A stretch of 64,000 nt of DNA from Cenococcum geophilum 1.58 (Eukaryota; Ascomycota; Dothideomycetes; Gloniales; Gloniaceae): contig KV748268.1 in assembly GCA_001692895.1 (NCBI GenBank), positions 356,161 through 420,160 of the forward strand, written 5' to 3'. Position 1 is the first letter of the stretch; each line of letters begins with the position of its first letter. Shown piece after piece: positions 1 through 10,820 of the stretch. The position numbers and the translations under genes are program-made. The notes under the pieces are model-generated. The model saw only the letters and a program-made list of their open reading frames with translations, did no database searches and was not told where the DNA came from.

Positions 1-249
1 AACCGCGTTTACAAAGATTTAGTTAAGTACTTTAGGTCAGAAGTGTTACTAAACCTAGGGTCCTAAGTTAACGTCCGAAACGCGTTAAACAACGTCTAAA
101 ACGCGTCAAATAACATCTTAAATTGCCTACCTCTTAACAGCAAACCTACGAGATCCTACTAAACCGAAAATCCTACCTACCTTTAACATATAATACCCTG
201 TCGATTCTATACCTATTATAGCGTTAACCTACCTAAAGAAGTATAAGGG

Positions 250-1985
250 AGATATTAACCCAAAAATATAGAATAAAGCTATAATTGACCTTGTAAACGC
301 TAATAAACAAGACTTAAATGGATTTTTATTATACCGTATGGTATATTATAAGGATAGTAAATATAATAATACCGCGCTATAGGAATGTATAAAGGAGGAC
401 TTTATTAGATGGATAAAGGAAATATAGGCCCCCGTAAATAAGAATATTATATAGGACTTCCGTAACTTCCTTTGGGAGAATAGAGTATTTGTCCCTAAGG
501 ATGGGGGTACTATTAAAGACAATATTTAGGAGCAGGTTATTAACGTAAAAGAAGAGCACAAATAGACTCTATAAGAGATTAAGCACCAACTACACACTAT
601 AAGAAAGCTTAACTTATAATAGAACCTAAGTAATACACCTCTAAAGACAAACCTACCTCCGCCTTTAACTCCTCTATATCTAATTCAACCCATAACTTTA
701 ATGTTAGATACTATACCCCAATGAAAGTAGGCACAGGATCCCATTACTTCGCGATTTAATAACCTTTAGACTCCACCGACTAGACCTACGTCCCTACTAT
801 AGCCTGCAATATAACTCCTACCTCCTCTACCTTAATCTTAAATTGGAGGTAGTTTAAAATTGCTTATAGAGCTTGCGAAGCTCTACTTAAATTAGGAGAA
901 GAAGTTTAGCAGGGAATTATATAATNTTCTTAATTNNAAACTANNTATCTTCTATAACTATTACTAGAAGGTAGGAATAGAGTCTAATTAATACTACAAC
1001 GCCTATTCCGTTATGCTTAAGGGCCGAGCTAGTACCTTCTATTATAATTATTTAGCAGAAAAAGGATATAATTTTAACCGCATAATATATATATTAAGAT
1101 GCCACTTTAAAATAGAAGAGAATAAGTAGCAGTATATATTAGAATAGAGAGAGACTACCTTTTTAAGAATTATTGCTACAAACCTAAGTATCCCTCGGCT
1201 TAATTGTCTTTAAAAGCTCTTTAATTAACTTTAGACAATTTAGCGTGGTTTATCCGAATTATATTAAGAGGATTTCAGCCTATATAATTAAGTTATTAGC
1301 ATATATTAAGGCGTTAAAGAATATAACCTTACTCTTTTTAATCCTGCAAATACTTATAAAGGAGTGTATGCTTAATTAAGATCTTCCGTTAGCACCGCTC
1401 TACGCTCTTAAAAAGTATAACAATTTAATACCTAACTTTAACCTACTTTAATCGACCCGCCCGGCCAATATGATTATAATTAGACTAATTAAATATATAG
1501 TGGCCATAATAGGCAATACGGTAGAGGGTATAATTAACGACTATAAGGTAAAGGTAGAGGTCCTTATAGAGGTTCATTTCAAAGTAATCGCCAAAAGAAG
1601 TGCTATATTTATAAGAAACCGAATTGCTAGTTAACTAGGCATTCTCTTAATAAGTAAAAGGAGGCATATAATAAGTTTCGCCAGAGTATAAGAAACGTTA
1701 GAAATTATAAGGCTACTATAACTTACTTCTAAAGCTTCCTAGTTTAATACAAAGGCGTAAAAGATTTTAAGGGTAAGGTTAATAAGGCTAAACAGCTCCT
1801 TATAGATATAGAAATTAAGGACTACTCTCCTAACTAATACTTCACTAAGTATAGTAAGGTGAATGGTATATAAACTGTTACTATTCTTAATAACTAATCT
1901 ACGCTCCATTCTATCACAAAGTTAGATATCTTTAATAAGCTAAGGGAGAGTTCCGCGTTCTCCTTTAATAACAGATACTCGGCAA
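250..1985 (+). pseudogene. copia gag, RIP-degraded
   Basis: Reading through TAG/TAA gives a continuous Gag-like frame with a basic GKGRGPYRG stretch just before a zinc knuckle at 1601-1642. The knuckle reads CYIYKKPNC..TRH, consistent with a CX2C..C..H finger whose second Cys has become Tyr (TGC to TAC/TAT). This form, with Pro-Asn-Cys and a downstream His, is what I associate with fungal copia Gag proteins. Gag forms the virus-like particle and binds the element RNA. The start is not defined because the upstream sequence lacks a clear ATG in frame. It runs directly into the protease. Confidence 0.7.
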
Positions 1986-1989
1986 ACGT

Positions 1990-4900
1990 CTTCTATAGTA
2001 TTATACCAGATACTAGAGCCGCAGGAGTATCTATAATAGGAGAACCTTAAGTTCAAGCCCTTTAGTAGCTTAATAGCTCTGTCTAGATTGACTATTTAAC
2101 GGCAGGCTAATATACAATTTATTTTAGCAAGGGTACTACAATCTCTCTTAGCATAATTAGGGTCCAAACCCCCCTAGGGTATATTACTTTCCATATTATC
2201 CCTATAAACACCCTATTTCTATTTTGCATTAAAGATATAAACAAATTAGGCGTTAAGCTTAATAACCTTAAGAATATACTTATTTAGGGAGATAATTAGG
2301 TGCCCGTTATGCGCAAGTAGGGTCACCCCTAATTACTCCTTTATTAACTAGAAAAGAGTATTGCTTAGAGCCACCTAACTAAGTCAGAGTTACGTCAACT
2401 ACACCGTCATTTTAGTTACCTATCCGTTTATTAATTACTTAGGGTTCTTTAGCGAGTAGGCCATAAAGTTAAGGTTAAGGCAATTAAGCACCTTATAAAG
2501 TACTACTATAACTACTAAATAAACCAGAAGTCCCCTAGCCGATTTAAGTTCACCCTTAAAAATAACTACGACTTTAACTTCTGCATTATCGTCAACGTTA
2601 TATATCTTAGCGGCAAGCCAGTACTCCAAGTTATTAACTTCTTAACCTCCTTCCAAGCCATACGTTTCTTAAGGGATATATTAGCTAGAAACATATAGGA
2701 TACCCTTTAACTATACTAGATTAATATCTACCTAAGACCCCCTAATTAAATCGTTTATAACATAGGAAAGAACTTCTTATCTATAGAGTTTTAATAATAA
2801 ATAAAGGCAATAGCAATCGAGGTTAAGGAAGTCCCTATTAAGGCACACAATAGTGTTAAAAAAGTAGAATAATATTACGCGCTATTACGCCGCGTATATA
2901 AGATTATTTTTTTAGAACTAGAGGATGTTAGCGAAGAACTTACCTTACAAATAGCTATTAAAGCCGTTAATGATTCCGCTGGCCTGAATAGACTTATACC
3001 TACGTTACTAGTCTTTAGCGCCTACCCTTAAATAACTAATAATTCTTTACTATCTCCCTCCGTTATATAACGAGCTAAGGCTATTTATAAGGTAATAAAG
3101 GAGGTATAATATCTCTACGCTACACGCCAGGTTAACAACGTACTAGGAATAAGAAATGGCCTAAATACCTCAACTACGCTTAACCTGCCACTCCAATCTG
3201 AGGTACGCGTATAGCATAAAAAGGGAAAATAGTTAGGCCTATATTAACTTATTACAATTAATAGTTAGACTTACACTATTTAGATGCCTTATAGACCTAC
3301 TTAATTCCATTTAACCGTTATTAAGCCTTACTATAAAGATAACAGTTCTGAGCCTTTGCAGGATGCTATAAAAAATGCCCTAAAGGAGAGCTACAATTAA
3401 TATGCTTTAGAAGGCGACAACAATTCTAATATAATTATAGTAGATACGCCGCAACTATAACGCGGTAGAGGTCACCTAAAGGAATTACAAAACCGCCAAT
3501 ATCTTATTAATTTTAAAGAGTAATTTATTACCACTATCAAGAACGGAATCGAGCTATTAATAGCCTTTATAATAACTAAGGAGAAGGCTGACTTTAAGCT
3601 TGCAAAATAGCTCTAAAAGGAAGGTCGTATTATAACTTTAGGAGCTCCTTTTTAAGCATCTAATAAGTAGGAGATCGATAGTCTTATTATAAGAGGAGTT
3701 TTTAAATTCAAGAAGTATGACCATACTAAGTTTGATAGAGTTTACATCTTTAAGTTAAGAATAGTTAATAAGATTAAGGGTAAAGCTACTAACGCCCTAT
3801 TTAAGAAATCAAGGCTTATTATCTAAGGCTATAATAATAATAGTAAGGAGGTAATCCTTACGCAATCTCCTATAATTTAACAAGCTAGTTAGCGAGTTAT
3901 TATTACGCTAGCTCCCTCCTTAATAAAAAATAAAATGGCGGTTTATTTATAAGATATTACTTAGGCCTATACCTAATCAGAAACGTACCTTTAGCGCTTA
4001 ATATTAGTATACCTTTTAGAGTAAATTCGCCACTAATATCCCGAGGATACGATTATAGTTATACTTAAGCCATTATATAGAATTATAGAGGCAGGAACCC
4101 ATTAGTAGGCTACCTACAGCAAGCACTATAAAGAGAAACTTTTAATAACTACTTCTANATTTAATNTATNCTTCCTTATTATAACTANNGNAACCCTATT
4201 NNGAATNNTCGGCATATAAACTAATAATATAATTATCTTAGGAGACGACCGATTCTTAGCCCTTAAAGAAGATAAGCTAGTAAGGGCAAATTTTATAGCA
4301 AAGCTAAAGGAAAAGCTTAATTCAATAACACTATTACTTTTTAATAGATGCATCCTCTCCCTAAATGAGGATATTATTGCTTTACGCCAGAAGGGTTAAG
4401 GTAAGAAAATTGACGTTATTAACGTTAATTCCCTAAAGTAAAGATATATAGAGTAACGCGCTTATAGAGCTTATATTACTTCTATCTGTTAACCTAAGGC
4501 TTTATTTAATCTCTCTATTNCCACCTAANACTANNAACTAANTAAGNANNANATNCTTNCCCTAAATAANCGTCTTTNNTAGNAAATAAACCATCTTAAT
4601 TGGGGACTACTCTATATACCTATTAGTCTTCCTACCACTAAGCTCTTTATATTTATTAATAGATTATTCATAAATAATAAAGATTTTAGCTCCTAGTTAG
4701 GATATAAGATCATTATTACAAATAAATCTATTAGAGAAAACGACTTTATAATCTATAGTAACCTTATTTATTAAAGCTTAACTAAAAGCAAGCGCGTTAC
4801 TTAAAGCGTTCTGGCGTTAAAGATATATAAAATAGTTGGCGGAGTTAATATAGCAATTATAATTAGAACTACCCTAAAGATAATTATAGATTAACTTAAA

Positions 4901-5195
4901 CTTCCCGTTATCCCTATAATTGTATATACCAACTTATACTCCCTCTATAAGTATTTAGTTAAGCTTAGTACTATAAAGGAGAAGCGCCTTATAATTAACA
5001 TTATGGCACTTTATTAATCCTATAAATATTAAAAACTCTTTAAGATTTAATAGATTAATGGCCAAGATAACCTAGTAGATGTAATAATAAAGGCGAACCC
5101 AAATAAGGTACTAGAGACGTTTGTTAATATAAATACTCTATATATATAAGTTAAAGGTTAGGTAAAAAGGGAGTCCTTAGAAATATCTTAGTTAT
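1990..5195 (+). pseudogene. copia pol: protease, integrase, RT, RNase H (degraded)
   Basis: The protease active site reads D-T-R-A at 2009-2020, i.e. DTGA with the Gly codon changed by G to A. The integrase zinc-binding stretch follows at about 2370-2470 (ELRQLHRHFSYLSVYQLL, HHCC type). RT lies at about 3600-4450; the catalytic TDD box appears as TNNIIIL near 4222-4242, both Asp codons being mutated to Asn. RNase H follows (FINRLFINNKDFSSQLGY, about 4650-4705) and ends near 5190. Integrase before RT is the copia order. N bases interrupt the RT. The copy cannot encode an active enzyme. Confidence 0.8.
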
Positions 5196-5207
5196 ATAAG
5201 GCCTTAA

Positions 5208-5255
5208 GATATCTAGGAACTTTAACCGGCGGTTAAAGTTATCTAATTAGTTAGA
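5208..5255. repeat. Shared ~48-bp block with 23-bp palindrome
   Basis: The core at 5218-5240 is AACTTTAACCG, one G, then its exact reverse complement. The same block, beginning GATATCTAGGAAC and ending CTAATTAGTTA, lies at 34249-34295 near the 3' end of an unrelated gypsy element. It follows the end of the copia pol frame here. Confidence 0.75.
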
Positions 5256-5543
5256 TTCTATAGACCCTAACTTAAACTAGCTAATTAGGATTTTCCATCC
5301 CTAAGATAGAAAATCGCTATTAGCTCGCTTATAGCTAGCGCCTTGGCGGCCCTAATAGCCCTAACATAATATCTACCTATGACTCCTTAGTAAGAAAGCA
5401 CTGCGTGCTAAGAGGCAAATTTTAGAATAGCGAGACTTATACTATAATAGCAATAGTAAGTAAGGAGGGTTTATATTTATTATAATAGTTAAGCAGTATT
5501 TATATATAGATAGCAACTATAAAAGAAGAGTTGCTAGTATTAG
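5256..5543. other. No gene; possible 3' LTR/UTR of the copia element
   Basis: No protein frame is recognisable after RIP correction. The position just after copia pol would suit a 3' LTR, but without the 5' LTR for comparison this cannot be shown. Confidence 0.3.
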
Positions 5544-5741
5544 AAATAAGGCAAGTTGCTACTATATACGGCAAACTGCCGTTATATAATGGTAAGTTGC
5601 TATTATATATTACCGCGGTACTAGCGTAGCGAGAAACCTTAAGTTCCTTACCCTCCCTTATTTTATTTAAAAAGCTTTATTAACTAATATTACTATAACC
5701 CTACTTAAGTAGTCGTTATTAATAAGTTACCCTATATAACC
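5544..5741 (+). mobile_element. Small non-autonomous element, copy A (~200 bp)
   Basis: It matches the reverse complement of 8514-8728 along its whole length (landmarks GGCAAGTTGC, AACTTAAG/CTTAAGTTCC, CTACTTAAGTAG, TATATAGGGT). The ends are weakly inverted. It sits exactly where the RNase H part of the minus-strand gypsy element stops, so it marks an insertion or break point. No coding potential. Superfamily unknown. Confidence 0.65.
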
Positions 5742-5759
5742 AACAATAATCTATATATA

Positions 5760-8460
5760 TCTTAATCCGGAAGTTTATACTTTTAAGCTCTATATACTAT
5801 TAAAATAGTAATTAAATAATAGCTAGTATTTCTTTATTATATATTTTATAGTTATACTTAGCTAAATCTATTATTTTTAAGAAGAAGGTAATAGGGTACT
5901 ATTTACTATCTAGATATAACTATAATAGAATTCCTACTATAACTTTATTAGAAGCGTCCATTTTTAGTATTAACTTAAGGTCTAGGCTATAGTAATAAAG
6001 GATTAGAGAGAAAATAGCCGATTTTTTAACTCTTTAAAGGCTTCTATATAGTTATTATTAAAGATAAAAGTGTGTCTTTCTTTCTAAGTAAGTTTATATA
6101 AGAGGCCTTACTATAACTCTATAGTTATAGATAAAACCGGTAATAAAAATTATAAAACTTAAGAAAGGACTAGATTTCTTTTACTATATAAGGGGGCTTC
6201 TAGTAGTAAATTACCTCTACCTTTTTAGGGTTAACTTAACTCCTTTTATAGTTATAATAAACCTAAGGTACTTTATACGTTTTACTCTAAACTTATATTT
6301 CTTAATATTAACTTATAAGCCTATGTTTTGTACTCTCTAGGACCTTCTTAATATAAACTTAATATTTAAGTTTATTATTTAAGTATATAAGAATGTCGTT
6401 TAAGTATACATACAGAATTCGTCTAGGTAATTAAAAAGAACGTTATTTTAATACCTTTAGTATATAGCTAGTCCGTTTATTAGTCAAAAGTAAAAACTTT
6501 ATATTTATAGGAACTATAATAGGTATAAAATATTGTTAAAATCTTTAGATATAGGGTTTATTCTAAGTTTAGTAAAAAGCTTAACGGATATTAAGTTTAG
6601 TAAAGAATCTTTACCCGGCTTAGATATATAAGGGTTTTATTAATTAAAGGAAATAGAATATTAAACCTTTAAGTAATAGTGTTTACGCTTTAAATAGTTA
6701 ATACAAAGCAAAGGCCTCTATTAGGCTTTTTTTTATAAATAGGATAAAAGAAGTAAAAGGGCTTAACTTAGCTTAATAAACCCCTTTATCTATGGTTATT
6801 AATTAATACACTTTATATACTTTAGCTATGATGTATTAATTACTTAGTAGAGGTGGGCTGATAACCTAGTCGAGTTAATAGCTTCTAATTAAATTCTTAT
6901 AATTATATATGCTAGGTAAGGGGGTAAACTTATTTTAAAGCCCCCCTAAAAATATATCCTTATAATTAGTTATAAATAGGTATGAAAAAAGCTAATAAGT
7001 AGAAAAAAGGCGTTTAACTAATTCCTTATTAGTTTTCCTTAGCTAGCTCTCTCTTCTCCCTTATTATTAATAATATTGGTTAATCTTATATAAAGGCTTA
7101 TTAAAAGGGACATTATTTTCCTTTTAGTTATATATTAAAGTAAAACGCTATAGCGCTAATTATACGGTAATATCTTATAAGTAAGCGGGGGTTATATTGA
7201 TAATAGGTGGCGTATATAACGTTTAGGGGACTTCTAGGGTATTAGTATTACTTTATTACTCCTTTTAGCTCCTATTTATGATTTATTTAGAGGTTCTCCC
7301 TTATATCCTATTTAATAACGGTCTTTTCTAAACCGGTTAGATTTATATAATTTAGACGTAATTTAATTACTTACTATCTATTCCACTTTTAAATATAGAT
7401 ATCTTTTTAAAATATAGCGCTTTAGGAAAGTATCTTTATTAGTATTAAAGTTCTTTCTAACTTTAAACGGCAAGCGTTCTTCTTAAGGTAAAATGGCTAG
7501 GTTATAGGCTTGAGAGGTAACCTATGTAGACTAGGTCTACGAGGTTAGCCCCTTATAGAGCTAGTATCTTATCGGTTAGTATCGGATTTCCCTTAATAAG
7601 AAGAGGTGCAACTTTAGTCTATCTCTCCGGCCAGATAACTGACTTATATTACTATAATTTAGCCAAATAATTAAAACTATAGGATCAATCTAATTTTAAT
7701 CTAAGGATTATATCTATAGGACCCTAGGTTTAGGACTATAAAAAGGGATACTATATTAGACGTTATCCCTTAAAAAGCAATATATAACTTTAAAATATAG
7801 GTAATCGGACCGAGCTAGCTTAAGAGCTATTATAGACTTATTACCAACTAACAGGCTTCTCTAGTTAAATAGCTTCCTATATTAAAACTTGGCAATATTA
7901 TTTATATAAGTAGTTATTTGATAAATATGGCGAAGCTATTTACTAACTAGTATTAATTAGGGCGGTTATATCTAATCTCTATGTATCTATTATCAAAGAT
8001 ACTATATATAATAGAACCGTAAAATACTTTTACCTAATATAATCTAACTAAGATTAATCTTCTTTAAGATTAATAGGGTACCCTAAAGGGGAGTTTTTCC
8101 CCTAAGGGTTCTTCGTGGCCCTAACTTATTAATATATTTCTCTTTCCTCTTATCTTCTTAATATGTGCCTATATTCTTTAGCTCTGAGGTAAGAAGTAAG
8201 TGTAAAGTAACCCTCTATTATATCATAGTAATAGTATATAGGCTAAGGTTAACAGTATAATTAGAGTTATTCATAAATAAGTACTTCAGTAAATGGCGCT
8301 AGTACGATAACTAGTTAGGTAAGGCCTTACTAATATATAAGTTAGTAACCGACTTTTAATATAAAAGCGGTTATAGCTTTATCTCCCTACTCTAGACTCC
8401 TATAGGTATGGCGTAACGAGCTTTAATTACTATAGGGGTCACTTCTAAAACTAAATTAGA
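5760..8460 (-). pseudogene. gypsy gag C-terminus, protease, RT and partial RNase H
   Basis: The RT catalytic box is at 6395-6406 on the minus strand and reads Y-L-N-D (YLDD with Asp to Asn by G to A). It is followed by ILIY, and downstream by the KVLE..GL.VNIKK region and the LGF-type turn normal for gypsy RT. An RNase H start (MDASN-like, near 5905-5960) follows and the frame ends at the small insertion. Upstream (8460 toward 7000) the sequence matches the gag/protease part of the 28526 copy. No full-length frame survives. Confidence 0.75.
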
Positions 8461-8513
8461 GTAGTGCAGTTTAATTTGCTTTAGTTTTAAATGTTAATAA
8501 TATGGTAATATTA

Positions 8514-8728
8514 GTTATATAGGGTGAACTTCACCAATAACAAAACTACTTAAGTAGGGTTACAGTAATAATTAGTTAAATAAAGCCTATTAAATTAGAA
8601 TAAGTGGTAGGGCAAGGAACTTAAGGGCTCCTCCCACACTACGTACCATAGCGGCGACACGTAATAGCGAACTTGCCATTACAATAACGGCAGTTTGACC
8701 GTACGGTAGCGGGCAACTTGCCTTATTC
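8514..8728 (-). mobile_element. Small non-autonomous element, copy B (~215 bp)
   Basis: Reverse complement of 5544-5741. Comparison with the uninterrupted gag of the gypsy copy near 29740-29780 shows that this stretch is extra sequence inside gag. It keeps more CA/TG than copy A, so it is less eroded. The exact ends and target duplication could not be fixed. Confidence 0.65.
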
Positions 8729-10084
8729 CCGATAGAGTAATAAGTTTATAAGTCTATTATATAGTTAGTAGGATATTTAAGATTATACGCGATCTTTCTC
8801 TTATAGCTAAATTATATAGCATTATTACGATAGGTTCTAATTAAGTAGTTCTTTAAGGGGAGACCTAGCCTATCTCCCGTAACGGATCAGGAATTAAGGT
8901 TTAAAATTAAGTTAAACGGACCTCAGTTCCGTTTTATCCTATTAGGCACGACACCCCGATCTAAAGTTAATAAACTTCAGGCCGCTACCTGATACCTTTA
9001 TTACAGGATTAGCCATATCACAATAAGCCGCTAGGTGCCTACCTATTATCCTTATTAACTAAGATATAAAACATAGGACAGGGACCCTCGCCTTCAAACT
9101 CGCCCACCCAAAGCTAACCCATTACGCCGCGTCCCATAGTGGTTGTCCTTAAACTAAAGAGGTAGAGTATTTTAGCTTCTTTAGAAAGGAAATAGTTATA
9201 GTTAACGCGGAGCTTTCCTTATACTTAAATCCTCTAATTCTTAAAGGTAGGGTCTATTCTATTAAATAGTAGTAGGGAGTTAAGGAGCTTAATAGACTTT
9301 AATTACTTCGTTATTATATCCGTATTCCCTAATATATTATATTTAATAGAGTAAATAGGTCGGCTAGGGCTTTAAGAAGGGGAAGCTAGGCTATTTTATA
9401 GGGCTATAAGGCTTTCTATAATCTCTTATATATTTCTCGCTTTAAGATAATTAGCTTTTTGGCTAGCTATAAGGGCGCAAATCTACTTACGTACGTCTAT
9501 AATAATAATATTATCTTCAATTTCTAATCCTAATTGGATCTTAGGTTCCTCTTAGGTAAAAGCAGCTCTCTTAAATAAGCTTACTTTAGGTGCCATTATT
9601 AGCTTCCTAGGGTTTATTAGTATTATACGCTTTAGTTTTAATTCTAGGGGTATCCCTTAACACATTGGCGTCCTTATTTGGGCGCTAAGCCTAGAAACAA
9701 CGTGTTTAGGTATATGTAACACCATATAAAAATTATAAATAGCTATTTATTTTCAACAATTCGATACCGCACAATGCCGTATAAATTTTCAAATAATATT
9801 AAATTGCTCTAGCTGGGTGTAGTCTCTAGTATAGGCAGCTAATTTAGAGCCTCTAATTAGCTAAGCCCTTATTAATAGCTAAGGACGTAAATTAATGTGT
9901 TAAGGGATAGGTCTAGTCCTATCTAGCTTATAAGGTAGGATATTATTTAGGCCTTCCCGGGTAATATAGAGTTGTTTTAGTATTTAAGTATAATATATTA
10001 ACGCGTTATTATAGACAAAGTTTTCTTTTTAGGGTGGGATATTATTAAGGCCTTCCCAGGTAATATAGGAAGAGCTTAGTATAA
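8729..10084 (-). pseudogene. gypsy leader and gag N-terminal part (interrupted)
   Basis: The minus strand matches 28736-29780 of the full-length copy, including the leader repeats (AAGGCC..TATCCTACC) and Gag N-terminus. It is interrupted by the MITE at 9653-9907. The part at 8880-9130 still holds noticeable CA and TG and so is less RIP-eroded than its surroundings. Confidence 0.7.
9653..9907. mobile_element. 255-bp MITE with TA flanks and TCCCTTAACACATT ends
   Basis: The left end TCCCTTAACACATT and an inward CGTCCTTA are mirrored at the right end (GGACG..AATGTGTTAAGGGA). TA lies directly outside at 9651-9652 and 9908-9909. The other gypsy copy is uninterrupted at the equivalent point (near 28905). 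TA flanks suggest the Tc1/mariner or pogo group. CA and TG are well preserved inside, so it arrived after RIP of its host or is too short or too rare to be a target. No ORF. Confidence 0.8.
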
Positions 10085-10346
10085 TATAACGGCTTATATA
10101 AATGCCTCTAAACTAAAGCTTATAAAATGCTATCTTATAAAAATACTAAGCTAAGGAAAAGGAAAGGGGGTTACTAGGGCTAGTGTAAATAAATAAGTAG
10201 CGCGAGCCGCTAAGGCGCTAGTAGGCGAGCTAATAGTAGAAAATAGTACTAGACAGTACTTAATAATATAAGATAGTATAATAGGTAGCAGAATATAGCA
10301 GAACTTAGGCAGAATTTAGCAGGTAACGCGCTCTAGCGCTATTATA
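10085..10346 (-). repeat. 5' LTR (family 1) of the minus-strand gypsy element
   Basis: Reverse complement of the 210-bp LTRs at 28526-28735 and 34503-34712, but 262 bp long: it has about 50 extra bases (around 10235-10290, AGTAGAAAATAGTACT..). The eroded ends correspond to TGTAACGG..CCGTAACA. It is joined at 10347 to a different gag fragment. Confidence 0.8.
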
Positions 10347-10791
10347 CTAAGTCCTTAATGTATTATGGGCGTAAATACGTCTAGACGTCCCCGCTAGTAC
10401 GGCCAAAGACATAGGCTATCTAGGCCTAAAGGGTAGGAAAGTAATCAGCATTAACTTTAAGCTTATCCTATAGTTAGAGCTTCTAGTTATTAAATATAGG
10501 GTCTATTCCATCTATAAGTAATAGGGGGTCCGCTACCTTTATAGACTGTAATAGTGCTATATAGGGTTTAGTAGGTCCGCTAAGGCGCTAAAATAGGGCC
10601 TTAAGGACCATAGCAAGTCTCTAGGTGTTTAATAATTTATTACTAAATATGGAAGCAGGGGTATCTCTAGCTTTAAGAAGCTCTTATAGTTATTTAATCT
10701 TAGTATTAGCTGCTACTAGCTCTACCTAGGGGTTTAAAATATTAACTATTTTATTATTTAAGGTATTTAAAGGTCCTACAGCTGCTTTACT
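10347..10791 (-). pseudogene. Ty3/gypsy Gag fragment of another element
   Basis: The minus strand at 10530-10350 reads a Gag signature: LIDGIDPIFNN, then KLKVNADYFPTL and IAYVFGRTSGD, with RIP stops at expected Trp/Gln positions. This is a typical fungal gypsy Gag core but a different family from the neighbouring element. It runs into the assembly gap. Confidence 0.65.
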
Positions 10792-10816
10792 NNNNNNNNN
10801 NNNNNNNNNNNNNNNN
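10792..10816. other. Assembly gap (25 N)
   Basis: Run of N. It lies exactly between RIP-eroded and non-eroded DNA, so the two sides may not truly be adjacent. Confidence 0.99.
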
Positions 10817-10820
10817 AAGA

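Larger units (their letters stand above)
1..5260 (+). mobile_element. Degraded Ty1/copia LTR retrotransposon, left end outside window
   Basis: One reading direction carries the copia order gag, zinc knuckle, protease, integrase, reverse transcriptase, RNase H. Almost every stop falls where Gln or Trp is expected, as after RIP. The 5' LTR is not in the window. The coding part fades near 5190. Scattered single N bases (926-945, 4158-4208, 4520-4578) show poor assembly support in this copy. The copia assignment rests on integrase preceding RT and on a copia-type knuckle. Confidence 0.85.
5742..10346 (-). mobile_element. Degraded Ty3/gypsy element, same family as 28526-34712, 3'-truncated
   Basis: On the minus strand the order is 5' LTR (10085-10346), leader, gag, protease, RT, then loss of similarity inside RNase H near 5760. 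The sequence can be aligned by eye over most of its length with the full-length plus-strand copy at 28526-34712. Three later insertions interrupt it: 9653-9907, 8514-8728 and the small element at 5544-5741. RNase H C-terminus, integrase and 3' LTR are absent. It is heavily RIP-eroded. Confidence 0.8.

Noticed and set aside
377-559. 60-codon minus-strand frame
   Set aside because: Antisense shadow of the copia gag.
2435-2629. 64-codon minus-strand frame
   Set aside because: Antisense to the copia integrase region.
5544-8728. DIRS-type element with inverted terminal repeats
   Set aside because: The inverted repeats lie inside a gypsy element with a YLDD-type RT and gag similarity on both outer sides of 8514-8728; small inserted elements explain them better.
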